From contig JBKGYS010000010.1 in NCBI GenBank assembly GCA_046545955.1, positions 1-31,486 on the forward strand: DNA of 31,486 bases. The letters run 5' to 3'. The translations under genes were made by a program, and so were the position numbers. Of this stretch, positions 23,047 through 31,044 are shown one piece after another. The notes under the pieces are model-generated. The model did no database searches. It saw only the letters and a program-made list of their open reading frames with translations, and had not been told where the DNA came from. Position 1 is the first letter of the stretch. Each line of letters begins with the position of its first letter. The stretch is from SLAN01 sp046545955. GTDB taxonomy: Bacteria; Spirochaetota; Spirochaetia; DSM-27196; SKKC01.

Positions 23047-24836
23047 GGCGACGGTTTCCGCCGAGCCCCGATACCCTGATTCGAGACTCCGAACACACCG
23101 TGTGGGTCGAAAGCCGAGACCAGCCGGTTAATCGTGGTTCTCGAAGCAGGCGAATGAATCCTGTCGACAAAGGACTCGCGAATTTTCCCGATTCCGTGAT
23201 GATGCGAGAGGGTCCCCCCGGCGTTCAGAATCTCATCGCGGGCGGCGCGTTCGAGCTGTGAAAACGTTTCGCTCGGATTGTCCACGCCCTTGTAATAGAT
23301 TGCGAGATAAAAGTAGACACACACCCCGGTCGGATACACCTGGGTGACCCGGCCGGTAATAAACGGTTTCCCCGGAAGATTCCTCGCGGCGTGCTCGTCG
23401 AACACGCGCTGTTTTACGCGCTCGAAGAGGGCGCGAACGTCGGTCCACGACACCGATGTTTCGAACGACTCGGCAAGCACGTAGTGTCGCATTACGAAGT
23501 CGCGAATATAGGCAATCGCGAAGGTCATCGCGTAGCCGCGTTTACCGTTCTCCGCTCCCGACTGAAAACCGCGGTGACGCTTCGCAATGCGCTTCACGGT
23601 CCGCCGCTGCTCGCGAACCTCGCGCCGGGTCCCCTCATAGACGAGCGTGAGGGCGACCATCGAGTTCGGGTCGTATCCGTACACGCCGGTCACCAGGCGT
23701 TTCTGAAGCCTGCTTACGAGCGCCGCGACCCCGGTGCGCTCGGGCTTGAGCGTCCGGCTCAGCTGGAACTGAAGGTTATCCACCAGCCGAACGCTCGCCG
23801 GTACGTTCCCGTGTCGTGTGAGCTCCTCGACGAAGGAAACGCCCTCGCCGAAGCTGTGAAAGAGAAACGAGTCGAACGTCTGCTCCTCGGGAAGCGGAAA
23901 AAGCGTTACAACGGCGCTTGTAATAAGCGCCACCTCGCCCTCCGAGCCGAACAGCAGCTGCCTCGGGTCGATGCCAACGCTCTCGCGAGGGCCCACGCAC
24001 ATTCGCTCGAGCCGCCCGTCGCTCGTGACAGCCTGAACGTCGAGCACAATATCTTCAATATTCCCGTAGCGGTTCTTTTTCATCCCGCTCGCGTTGGTTG
24101 CAATCCAGCCCCCGAGCGTGGAGAACTCTATGCTGTCGGGTTCGTGTCCGATAGAATAGCCGTAGGGCGCGAGCGCCTCTTCGATATGCCGGCCACGGGC
24201 GCCGGCCTCTATGCAGGCGGTGCGGTTCCTCGGGTCGATCCACCGGATGCGGTGCATACGTTTTAAGTCGACCGATACGATCGTTCGGGCCTCGTCGGCC
24301 GGACAGCGCAGCGCTTCCGAGACGTTCGTTCCTCCGCCGTAGGGAATGATCACCGCGCCGTGTGCAACCGCCGCGCGCACCAGCTGCTGCGCCTCGTCCT
24401 CATCCTTCGGGTACACGACCAGATCGGGGACGCGAGCGATCGACCCGTAGCGGATGGCCCACATATCCTCCTGGGTATGTCCGTGGCCGTGGCGCAGACG
24501 GACTTCGTCACTCGAGTCAATCTGGTCGGCGGAGAGGATTGTGTTCAATTCGTGCATCAGGTCGATGTTTTCAACCGGCTCGGGGACGCTCGGCGGATAC
24601 CGCGGCTCGTGAACGTCGAACGGGTCGACATCGATCTCGATAATTCCGCTCATCCACGGAATAAGGCGGGGAAGCACGGCGCCGGAAAGCGGATACCGAC
24701 TCCCGGCCATACTTACATGACCTTCCTCGGTAATCCGAAAGCCCGAATCGGCGAAGCCCCACGCGTCGAGCGCCTCCTTACCATCGTGGTCGGGATGCGG
24801 CGTCTCGGGTACGATGCGGCCCTCGGTCGAAGCCAT
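23043..24836 (-). CDS. Alkyldihydroxyacetonephosphate synthase (AGPS-like, FAD-linked)
   Basis: FAD enzyme that exchanges the acyl group of acyl-DHAP for a fatty alcohol, making the ether bond of ether lipids. Similarity to the animal enzyme runs over the whole length: SIARVPDLVVYP, PYGGGTNVSEAL (FAD loop, about residue 165), GHEPDSIEFSTLGGWIATNA and SGMKKNRYGNIEDIV, GSEGE, RGYAMTFAIAYIRDF, ESFETSVSW, the active-site region PTGVCVYFYLAIYYKG, and the triple-His SHHHGIGK (about 545-547). No peroxisomal signal or membrane segment is seen, as expected in bacteria. Start: ATG 24836 with AGAGAGGA upstream (12-base spacing); a GTG at 24875 would add 13 residues but lacks a ribosome site. It is first gene of the three-gene ether-lipid unit. 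Confidence 0.92.
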   Translation of the reverse strand: MASTEGRIVPETPHPDHDGKEALDAWGFADSGFRITEEGHVSMAGSRYPLSGAVLPRLIPWMSGIIEIDVDPFDVHEPRYPPSVPEPVENIDLMHELNTILSADQIDSSDEVRLRHGHGHTQEDMWAIRYGSIARVPDLVVYPKDEDEAQQLVRAAVAHGAVIIPYGGGTNVSEALRCPADEARTIVSVDLKRMHRIRWIDPRNRTACIEAGARGRHIEEALAPYGYSIGHEPDSIEFSTLGGWIATNASGMKKNRYGNIEDIVLDVQAVTSDGRLERMCVGPRESVGIDPRQLLFGSEGEVALITSAVVTLFPLPEEQTFDSFLFHSFGEGVSFVEELTRHGNVPASVRLVDNLQFQLSRTLKPERTGVAALVSRLQKRLVTGVYGYDPNSMVALTLVYEGTRREVREQRRTVKRIAKRHRGFQSGAENGKRGYAMTFAIAYIRDFVMRHYVLAESFETSVSWTDVRALFERVKQRVFDEHAARNLPGKPFITGRVTQVYPTGVCVYFYLAIYYKGVDNPSETFSQLERAARDEILNAGGTLSHHHGIGKIRESFVDRIHSPASRTTINRLVSAFDPHGVFGVSNQGIGARRKPSP

Positions 24837-24915
24837 CGAAGCGTTCGGTCCTCTCTCGTCGCTGTTTGCACTCACGAAGTGGAGGCTAGATTACCGCATA
24901 TCCCTGAGTCAAGCT

Positions 24916-25044
24916 TCACGGCGCGATATGTATGCCTTCGCGCGTGCATTTGACGGCGGCAATGCGGTTTGCTTGCCGGAGCGCGTCGGCGGGCGTCCCG
25001 CCTTCGGCGAGCGTGGCGATGCCCACCGAGAGAATGCGCTGCAT
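24916..25044 (-). pseudogene. Relic of a PfkB/ribokinase-type sugar kinase C-terminus
   Basis: A 42-residue open frame whose sequence (SVGIATLAEGGTPADALR, then QANRIAAVKCTREGIHIAP) resembles the last helices of ribokinase-family enzymes, where the pattern is ALAEGxxLxEAhRxANxxAAxxVTRxGA. The ATP-site and catalytic Asp region that must precede it are missing: immediately upstream lies the end of the GNAT gene in another frame. It has an ATG and a weak GAGG site, so a small translated product is not excluded. Most likely a deletion remnant. Confidence 0.4.
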
Positions 25045-25066
25045 TGTGCCTCGAGTATAACCCCAT

Positions 25067-25621
25067 TTACCCGTCTGGCGCTCGTCGGTCCTCGGCGATA
25101 ATCCCGTAGTGGATGAGGTCCTCGTAGCGCCCGCGGCTGAACGCGTGCGACCGCAGACAACCTTCGCGCCGCATACCGAGCTTCGTCATAACTCTGCCGG
25201 AAGCCGGATTGCGAGGAACGTGCGTTGCATACACCCGGTTCAACCCGAGATTCTCGAAGGCAAAGCGAAGTACCGCTCCGGCCGCCTCGGTCGCGATTCC
25301 CTGACCCCAATACGGGACGCCGATCCAGTAGCCGAGCTCGCCGCGAGCATGCGCGTTCTCGATCCGAAGCCCGACTGCACCGATCACCTCCCGCTCGTGC
25401 GGGTCGGTAACCGCGAAGGTTGCCTCGACACCCTCGCTCCACTTCGGCGCGTGGGTGTCAATCCACTCCTCGGCCATGCCGTCCTCGTAGGGATGCGGAA
25501 TATGAAGCGTCGTATCGGCGATTCGCCAATCGCCGCAGAGCTCCTTGACCCGCCCGGCATCCGAGAGGTGAAACGGGCGAAGCTCGAATCGCCTGGTCTT
25601 CAGTGTCGGTTGGTTTGCCAC
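25067..25621 (-). CDS. GNAT N-acetyltransferase (RimJ/RimL type)
   Basis: Acetyl-CoA-dependent N-acetyltransferase of the Acetyltransf_3 group, 184 residues. The opening TLKTRRFELRPFHLSDA is typical. The acetyl-CoA loop is GVPYWGQGIATEA, following GELGYWI, with the later NPASGRVMTKLGMRREG segment of the family. GTG 25621 is chosen because AAAGGAG lies 7 bases upstream; a TTG at 25627 overlaps that site. It starts 12 bases after the macro-domain gene's stop and is probably co-transcribed. The acceptor could be a protein N-terminus, an amino acid or an antibiotic and cannot be read from sequence. Confidence 0.88.
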   Translation of the reverse strand: MANQPTLKTRRFELRPFHLSDAGRVKELCGDWRIADTTLHIPHPYEDGMAEEWIDTHAPKWSEGVEATFAVTDPHEREVIGAVGLRIENAHARGELGYWIGVPYWGQGIATEAAGAVLRFAFENLGLNRVYATHVPRNPASGRVMTKLGMRREGCLRSHAFSRGRYEDLIHYGIIAEDRRAPDG

Positions 25622-25633
25622 GCGCAAACTCCT

Positions 25634-26170
25634 TTACGTCTCGAGCTGCGCCAGCGCCTTCTCGTGAATCTCGACATCCCGAGAGCCGAAAAGCACCATA
25701 CGTACAAGCCCAACCGTTTTGAGTTTCGCCGCTTCTTCGGCGATTGTCTTCAGGGCCACGGCAGCGGCCTCTTCCATCGGATAGCCGAACGCCCCGGTCG
25801 AAAGCGCCGGAAATCCGACCGACGTGAGCCCTGCCTCCTCGGCGCGCGCGAGCGAATTGCGATACGCCTCGGAAAGCAGCGTATCCGACGGGTTGTCGGC
25901 GCCGTAGACCGGCCCGAGCGCGTGGATCACATATTTGTTCGGAAGCTTGCAGGCCGATGTTATCACCGCCTCGCCGGGTCTGATCGGCGCGAGCGGCCGG
26001 CAAATCTCGTCGAGCTCAGGCCCCGCGGCACGGTGAATCGCGCCGGCAACTCCACCGCCGGGATGAAGCTGCGCGTTCGCCGCGTTGACCACCGCATCGA
26101 GGTCGGGCTGACTGGTAATATCGCCCTTCACACACTCTATTGTCACCCCGGAGATCGTTTTGCTTTGCAT
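25634..26170 (-). CDS. Macro-domain protein (ADP-ribose binding/deacylase family)
   Basis: Stand-alone macro domain of 178 residues that should bind ADP-ribose or O-acetyl-ADP-ribose. The binding core is intact: VNAANAQLHPGGG at 28-40, GAIHRAAGP, and STGAFGYP for the phosphate loop. In YmdB/MacroD enzymes the residue after GGGV is the catalytic Asp; here it is Ala42, so hydrolysis by that mechanism is doubtful. ATG 26170 has GGTGGAGG 7 bases upstream; the longer frame reaching 26350 overlaps the divergent cyclase gene and is rejected. It heads a short unit with the GNAT gene. The pairing with an acetyltransferase may be meaningful, but that is conjecture. Confidence 0.9.
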   Translation of the reverse strand: MQSKTISGVTIECVKGDITSQPDLDAVVNAANAQLHPGGGVAGAIHRAAGPELDEICRPLAPIRPGEAVITSACKLPNKYVIHALGPVYGADNPSDTLLSEAYRNSLARAEEAGLTSVGFPALSTGAFGYPMEEAAAVALKTIAEEAAKLKTVGLVRMVLFGSRDVEIHEKALAQLET

Positions 26171-26233
26171 AGCATAGCCTCCACCCCTACGGTAACCGGT
26201 GTCTCCCGCTTCGTGCAAATGCGCGATACAGTA

Positions 26234-26262
26234 ACTTGACAGTCGCACGTAAAGGCCGTAGT
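26234..26262 (+). promoter_or_regulatory. Probable promoter of the adenylate cyclase gene
   Basis: TTGACA (26234-26239, perfect -35) is followed after 17 bases by TAGTAC (26257-26262, a weak -10 with three matches). The leader to the GTG at 26283 is short, about 14 bases, and contains GGGAGA. The weak -10 suggests activator dependence. Confidence 0.45.
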
Positions 26263-26282
26263 ACAAGTATTGGGAGAATACC

Positions 26283-28991
26283 GTGAAAAAATCCGACCGC
26301 TGGGCGCTCGTTATACCATCGATCATGGTTGGACTTGTACTGCTTCTCAACGTTATTCCCGCGTGGCGGTCGCTCGATTATCTGGTCTACGACTGGCTTC
26401 TCTACGCTCGTCCCGAAATAGAGGAGGATGAGCGCTTCCTGATCGTTGAGGTAGATGACGCTTCGATCGCCCGCGTGGGCAACTGGCCGTGGAGTCGCGA
26501 TATTCTTGCCGACGGGCTGTGGCGGATGCGCGAGTTCGGCGCCGACCGGGCTGTCTTCGATATCGAGTACATGGATACGAGCCCCTCGGGTGTCAACCGT
26601 ACGATCCTCGAGGAGCAGCTTCCCGGCGAGGTTTCGCGGGGGTTCGGCGACGTGCTCGGCAACTCGCTCGATCTTATAGCGGCGGTTTCCGACGGGCGAG
26701 TTCCGGCCGAGGAGGCGCTCGAGTTTGAGGGGCAGCTTCGCGAGCAGGCAGCCGCGCGCGAGGAGTCGCTTCTCGATCGCATGGCGGAGATCGCACGCGA
26801 TAACGACGAGTATATGGCGCGCGCGGCGGAGGTTTTCGGAGACGCCTACTACACCATTACGCTGCTTTCCGAGCCCACGCAGATAGCCCCGACAACGGCC
26901 GAAGATCTGGAGTTTGCCAAAGAACAGTACGCGGTCGGCGACGCGCCGGACCTGCATCCGCTCGAGCGCGCGCAGCGAATCCAGCCGGTTATCCGCCCTA
27001 TCGGCCGGCGTGCGGCGGGGGCAGGCTTTACGAATATACACGTGGACTCCGACGGCGTGCGTCGCCGCATTAATCTGCTCGCCGAGTACGACGGTACGCT
27101 CTTCGGACAGCTCGCGTTCGTTCCCCTCTGGGACCTGCTCGGGAGGCCGGATATTGAGATCGATGGTTCTACGGTCGTTCTCCGCGACGCCCTTCATCCG
27201 GAGGAGGAAACTCCCGACGATATCCGCATTCCCCTCTCCACCGGGGGCCGGTTCGTGATCAACTGGCCGCGAAAGACCTTCCGCGAGAGTTTCCGCCACA
27301 CCAGTTTCGCCCGCGTCCTGCGATACAACGAGCTCGGCGAGGCGCTCGCCGAGAACCTCGAGCTCATGAACAGCGCCGGATACTTCGGATTTTACGATGG
27401 GACTTCGCCGCTCGACTACGAACGCTACGCGAGCGATCTCAGGCGCGACGTCATGGCCGGGGATGCCTCGGCCGACCGTCTCGAGGAGTACCGCGAGGTG
27501 CGCGAGGCGTACTACGACGAGCTCGGAAACCTTTTGTCCGGCGATACCGAAACCGCTGTGCTCGACCGTGTCGGCGAGTTCATCGACGGCACCGAAGACG
27601 AGGACGAGCGCGCCGAGTACGAGGCGATTGCCGCGGACGCTCGCGATCTTTTCGCTGCGACACAAGACGTGTACGATTCGGCCACCGAATTGCGCGGTGA
27701 GCTTGCATCGACCTACGAAGATTCCTTCGCGATTATCGGGCAAACCGGCGTGGGTACCGTCGATATTGGGGTTAACCCGTTCGAGGGCCAGTACTTTAAT
27801 GTCGGAACGCACGCGGCGGTGCCGAATACAATTCTGCAGGAGGAGTTTCTCCGCGAACTTCCGCGCTGGGTCTCGCTTGTTGTTGCGCTCGTCATGGGGC
27901 TGACCGTGGCGTTGTGGACCGCACGGCTCGACACCAAGAAAAGCATTCTCGTAGGCATTCTCGCGCTTGTTCTCGCGGCGGCCGGCGGCTCTGCGCTGTT
28001 CATTGTCACCGGAGTATTTCTCCCGCTTGGCACGCCGTTAACCGCAATTGCGCTTGCCTTCGTCGCTTCGAGCGTTGTCTCGTCGCTTCGCAACTCCGCC
28101 GAGCGGGCGTTCCTTCGAAACGCGTTTTCGAGGTATCTGTCGGCCGATGTTATCGGACAGATCATAGACGACCCGTCAAAGCTCTCCCTCGGTGGCGACA
28201 AGAAGTACCTGACCGCCATGTTCACCGATGTTCAGGGATTCTCGACGATAAGCGAAAAGCTCGACCCGAGCGACCTCGTTCGGCTACTCAACGCCTACCT
28301 GACCGCGATGAGCGATATAGTGCTCGACGTCCGTGGCACGATCGACAAGTACGAAGGCGACGCGATTATCGCCTTTTTCGGCGCCCCGGTGGATGACCCC
28401 GATCACGCGATGAACGCGTGTCGCTCTGCGGTGCGGATGAAGCGGGTGGAACTCGAGCTCAACGAGCGGTTTCTCGCCGAAAACCTGACACCGAGCCCAC
28501 TTGCCACACGCATAGGTATCAACACCGGCGACATGGTCGTCGGGAACATGGGAACCGAGCGCAAGATGGACTACACGGTCATGGGACACGCGGTAAACCT
28601 TGCCGCGCGCCTCGAGGGCGTGAACAAACAGTACGGTTCGTATATTCTCGTCAGCGAAGCGACGCGAATGGAGTGCGGCGACGAGTTCGTGTTTCGCGCG
28701 TTCGACAGGGTCAGGGTTGTCGGAGTTACAGAGCCGGTGCAGCTCTACGAGCTTCTCGACGAGCGCTCGAGCGTATCAGCCGATCTTCTCGAGCGAGTCG
28801 ATGAGTTTCACTCCGCGCTCGACCTGTTCAGGGCGCAGAAGTTCGTGGCTGCCGAGAAACTCTTTTCCGATATCGCGAACCGGGCGCCATCGGATGCGCC
28901 GGCGAAGACCTACGCCGAGCGCTGCCGTAAACTCGCGAAGAACCCGCCGTCGGCATCGTGGGACGGGGTGTACAGTCTCACGCAGAAGTAG
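26283..28991 (+). CDS. CHASE2-domain class III adenylate cyclase
   Basis: Membrane adenylate cyclase of 902 residues. A first membrane helix (8-25) leads into a periplasmic CHASE2 sensor (about 30-525), then three membrane helices (about 528-600) and a cytoplasmic class III cyclase domain (about 635-825). Metal-binding aspartates are Asp649 (FTDVQGFS) and Asp693 (KYEGD). The adenine-specifying pair is Lys689 with Asp763 (or Thr765) in KMDYTVMGHA, and the transition-state pair is Asn772 and Arg776 in NLAARLE. All are intact, so cAMP synthesis is predicted. A short TPR-like helical tail (about 835-885) follows. The sensor carries two long acidic helical inserts (about 140-185 and 385-480). GTG 26283 has GGGAGA upstream. 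Confidence 0.93.
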   Translation: MKKSDRWALVIPSIMVGLVLLLNVIPAWRSLDYLVYDWLLYARPEIEEDERFLIVEVDDASIARVGNWPWSRDILADGLWRMREFGADRAVFDIEYMDTSPSGVNRTILEEQLPGEVSRGFGDVLGNSLDLIAAVSDGRVPAEEALEFEGQLREQAAAREESLLDRMAEIARDNDEYMARAAEVFGDAYYTITLLSEPTQIAPTTAEDLEFAKEQYAVGDAPDLHPLERAQRIQPVIRPIGRRAAGAGFTNIHVDSDGVRRRINLLAEYDGTLFGQLAFVPLWDLLGRPDIEIDGSTVVLRDALHPEEETPDDIRIPLSTGGRFVINWPRKTFRESFRHTSFARVLRYNELGEALAENLELMNSAGYFGFYDGTSPLDYERYASDLRRDVMAGDASADRLEEYREVREAYYDELGNLLSGDTETAVLDRVGEFIDGTEDEDERAEYEAIAADARDLFAATQDVYDSATELRGELASTYEDSFAIIGQTGVGTVDIGVNPFEGQYFNVGTHAAVPNTILQEEFLRELPRWVSLVVALVMGLTVALWTARLDTKKSILVGILALVLAAAGGSALFIVTGVFLPLGTPLTAIALAFVASSVVSSLRNSAERAFLRNAFSRYLSADVIGQIIDDPSKLSLGGDKKYLTAMFTDVQGFSTISEKLDPSDLVRLLNAYLTAMSDIVLDVRGTIDKYEGDAIIAFFGAPVDDPDHAMNACRSAVRMKRVELELNERFLAENLTPSPLATRIGINTGDMVVGNMGTERKMDYTVMGHAVNLAARLEGVNKQYGSYILVSEATRMECGDEFVFRAFDRVRVVGVTEPVQLYELLDERSSVSADLLERVDEFHSALDLFRAQKFVAAEKLFSDIANRAPSDAPAKTYAERCRKLAKNPPSASWDGVYSLTQK

Positions 28992-29041
28992 GCGGCGCCG
29001 CCCCCGGGTGTGGGCCGCTGCGCGCGGGGCTCGGGAGCGCG

Positions 29042-29081
29042 AATCGACCGCGCGGCAAGCGTGCCGCAAGCGGCGTCGATT
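29042..29081. other. Structured inverted repeat after the cyclase gene
   Basis: AATCGAC (29042-29048) and GTCGATT (29075-29081) are perfect 7-base arms enclosing a GCGGC/GCCGC hairpin (29052-29056 and 29063-29067). Only three T residues follow, so as a terminator it is imperfect. It lies in the 188-base gap between the cyclase and the binding-protein gene. A GGCGGCGCCGCC palindrome also sits at the cyclase stop. Confidence 0.35.
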
Positions 29082-29100
29082 TGATCCGGGACGCAGGCGG

Positions 29101-29128
29101 TTGAAAATATCGACCTATACAATATGAA
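29101..29128 (+). promoter_or_regulatory. Possible promoter of the binding-protein gene
   Basis: TTGAAA (29101-29106) is followed after 16 bases by TATGAA (29123-29128), in an AT-rich patch. The binding-protein ATG is about 50 bases on, preceded by GAAGGAGG. Confidence 0.35.
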
Positions 29129-29179
29129 CTCAGACGAGACATCCGAAACGAAGAGGTACGGGGCTGAAGGAGGACCGAT

Positions 29180-30067
29180 ATGAAACGATTCGTACTTACC
29201 GCCTTTCTTCTGGTGTTTGCCTCCGGCTTTGCGTCGGCGGGTGGACAGCAGGAGGGCGAACGGGTTCGCGTCGGCGGACAGACGATCAACGAATCGATTG
29301 TACTCGCGCACATCGCTGAAGTCATGATAAGCGAACACACCGATCTCGACACCACGATTAACACCGAGTTTAGCGGTTCATCGGTAATGCATCAGGCTAT
29401 GGCCGGCGACGAGCTCGATGTTTACCCTTCCTGGACCGGCACACAGCTATCGGGCATTCTGCGCTACGAAGGCGAGAATCTTCCGGGCACCGAGGCCTAC
29501 GAAACGGTCAAGAGCGGTTTCGAAGAGGAGTTCAACATGACCTGGAGCGAGCCGCTCGGGTTCAACAACACCTACGTTCACGCGGTGCCGCGCGAGACGG
29601 CCGAGGAACACGGTCTTGAAAAAGACAGCGACCTCGCCGGTGTCGCTTCCAACTGGGCTGTCGCCGCCGAGGAGAACTACAACATCCGACCCGATGCCTA
29701 TCCCGGCTGGAGCGAGCACTACGACATTGAATACGGTGACCTCGTTACCATGCAGCACAGCCTGATCTACCAGGCGATAGAGGAGGGTGAGGTCGATGCG
29801 ATCGTCGCGTTCGCGACTGATGCGCGCATCGCCCAATTCGATCTCGTTACCCTCGAGGATGACCTCGAGTACTTTCCCGACTACTCCGGGGCGTTTATAC
29901 TGAGAGGCGAATTCCTCGACGAGCACCCGGAGGTACTCGAGGTGCTCAATCGTCTCGGCGACCGAATCGACGACCGGACGATGAGGGAACTAAACCGCCG
30001 CTACGACGCGGGTGAAGAGCCGGAGGATGTTGCGCGCGACTTTCTCACGGACGCCGACTTGATTTAA
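29180..30067 (+). CDS. Glycine betaine/choline-type ABC transporter substrate-binding protein
   Basis: Periplasmic binding protein of the OpuAC/OsmF (QAT) family for quaternary ammonium solutes, 295 residues. A signal peptide (MKRFVLTAFLLVFASGFASA) is cleaved before GGQQEG; there is no lipobox Cys, so it should be soluble. The family pattern is clear: VGGQTINESIVLAHI, EFSGSSVMHQAMAGDELDVYPSWTGT, then GFNNTYVHAVP and IVAFATDARI. Aromatic residues such as Trp in YPSWTGT and Tyr in FNNTYV fit a cation-pi cage for betaine-like ligands. ATG 29180 has AAGGAGG upstream. No permease or ATPase gene is next to it, which is unusual: it must work with a transporter encoded elsewhere or act as a sensor. 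Confidence 0.9.
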   Translation: MKRFVLTAFLLVFASGFASAGGQQEGERVRVGGQTINESIVLAHIAEVMISEHTDLDTTINTEFSGSSVMHQAMAGDELDVYPSWTGTQLSGILRYEGENLPGTEAYETVKSGFEEEFNMTWSEPLGFNNTYVHAVPRETAEEHGLEKDSDLAGVASNWAVAAEENYNIRPDAYPGWSEHYDIEYGDLVTMQHSLIYQAIEEGEVDAIVAFATDARIAQFDLVTLEDDLEYFPDYSGAFILRGEFLDEHPEVLEVLNRLGDRIDDRTMRELNRRYDAGEEPEDVARDFLTDADLI

Positions 30068-30136
30068 GGGGGTACCCGCTGTAGCCGGCGGCGTACGTCC
30101 CTGAGCTTTGCCCGCGTGTACCGCGTGGTCTTCATC

Positions 30137-30145
30137 TGCTATAAT
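30137..30145 (+). promoter_or_regulatory. Extended -10 promoter before the alpha/beta hydrolase gene
   Basis: TGC followed by a perfect TATAAT (30140-30145) and an A-tract makes an extended -10 element, which can work without a good -35; the bases 17 upstream (TGTACC) are poor. The leader to the ATG at 30220 is about 68 bases. Confidence 0.5.
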
Positions 30146-30219
30146 AAAAAAGCGCCGCGCGCGATCGAGGACACCATAGCGCAACTCAATCAACTCGGCT
30201 ACCTGAGGAGGCTCATGCA

Positions 30220-31044
30220 ATGTCGACCTTTACAGCATCAGACGGAGCAACGCTGCACTACGAGGACAAGGGATCAGGCACCCCTATCGTGCTGCTGCCG
30301 GGATGGGGCTGTAGCCCGGCGTTTTTTGTCCGAAACATCGAACCTCTGTCCGCGCAGGCGCGCGTTATTGCCCTCGCCTTTCGCGGTCACGGAGAATCCG
30401 AAAACGTTGAGTGGGGGCATCGCATATCCCGATACGCGGCGGACCTTCGCGATCTTATCACCCACCTCGGCCTCGAAGGCGTGACCGCAGTGGGGTGGTC
30501 GATGGGCGCGTCGGTGATCTGGAGCCATTTCGAGCTCTTCGGCGATACCTGCATCTCTCGCATGGTCCTCGTCGATCAGTCGCCGCGACAGTACGCGGTG
30601 CCCGGTGGACAGGAGTGGCAGGGCATACAGGTGGGCTGCTACGACGCCGAATCCCTCGCCGTCGTACGCACTACACTCGCAACGAACTCACGTGCTTCCG
30701 CCGAGGGGATCGTCGCCGCGTGCTTCCCGGAGGGCCTCGCACCGTCGGCAGAGGAGGTCGCGTTCTTTGCGGATGAAATCGAAAAGTGCCCGTGGTGGGT
30801 CAGAGCCGACATCATGAGCGACCACACCAATCTCGACTGGCGCGATCTCATGCCCCGGATCACCATCCCCGCAATGGTGATGATCGGTGAGAAGAGCGTC
30901 ATCTGGGGTGCCGGCGGTGCGGCGTACCCCGCCGAACACATTCCCGGCGCTCGCGCCGAGCGCTTTGCCGAAAGCGGCCACATGCCGTTCTACCACGAGG
31001 CCGAAAAGTTCAACCGCCTGGTTGCCGAGTTCGCTTCCGGGTAA
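30220..31044 (+). CDS. Alpha/beta hydrolase
   Basis: Alpha/beta-hydrolase fold protein of 274 residues, close in plan to haloperoxidase/esterase-type members. The oxyanion strand is VLLPGWGCSP, the nucleophile Ser94 lies in GWSMGAS and the catalytic His is His254 in SGHMPFYHE. The usual Asp after strand 7 is replaced by Glu224 in MIGEKSVIWG, which may be the acid, or another acid may serve. No signal peptide is seen, so cytoplasmic. GGAGG lies 8 bases before the ATG at 30220, and an extended -10 precedes it, so it is likely its own unit. The substrate is not predictable. Confidence 0.88.
   Translation: MSTFTASDGATLHYEDKGSGTPIVLLPGWGCSPAFFVRNIEPLSAQARVIALAFRGHGESENVEWGHRISRYAADLRDLITHLGLEGVTAVGWSMGASVIWSHFELFGDTCISRMVLVDQSPRQYAVPGGQEWQGIQVGCYDAESLAVVRTTLATNSRASAEGIVAACFPEGLAPSAEEVAFFADEIEKCPWWVRADIMSDHTNLDWRDLMPRITIPAMVMIGEKSVIWGAGGAAYPAEHIPGARAERFAESGHMPFYHEAEKFNRLVAEFASG

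Noticed and set aside
24909..25442. Minus-strand open frame overlapping the GNAT gene in another frame
   Set aside because: Arg/Ser/Ala-rich shadow; the real signals in this interval are the GNAT frame and the kinase-like relic at 24916-25044 in a third frame.
26187..27812. Long minus-strand open frame (541 codons) opposite the cyclase gene
   Set aside because: It is fully antisense to a gene with intact catalytic motifs, resembles no family, and long antisense frames are expected in GC-rich coding DNA.
30116..30484. Frame whose first 35 residues (MYRVVFICYNKKAP...) look protein-like before the hydrolase gene
   Set aside because: The start is a GTG without a ribosome site, the early codons coincide with a TATAAT promoter element, and the rest is out of frame inside the hydrolase gene. 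A relic cannot be excluded.
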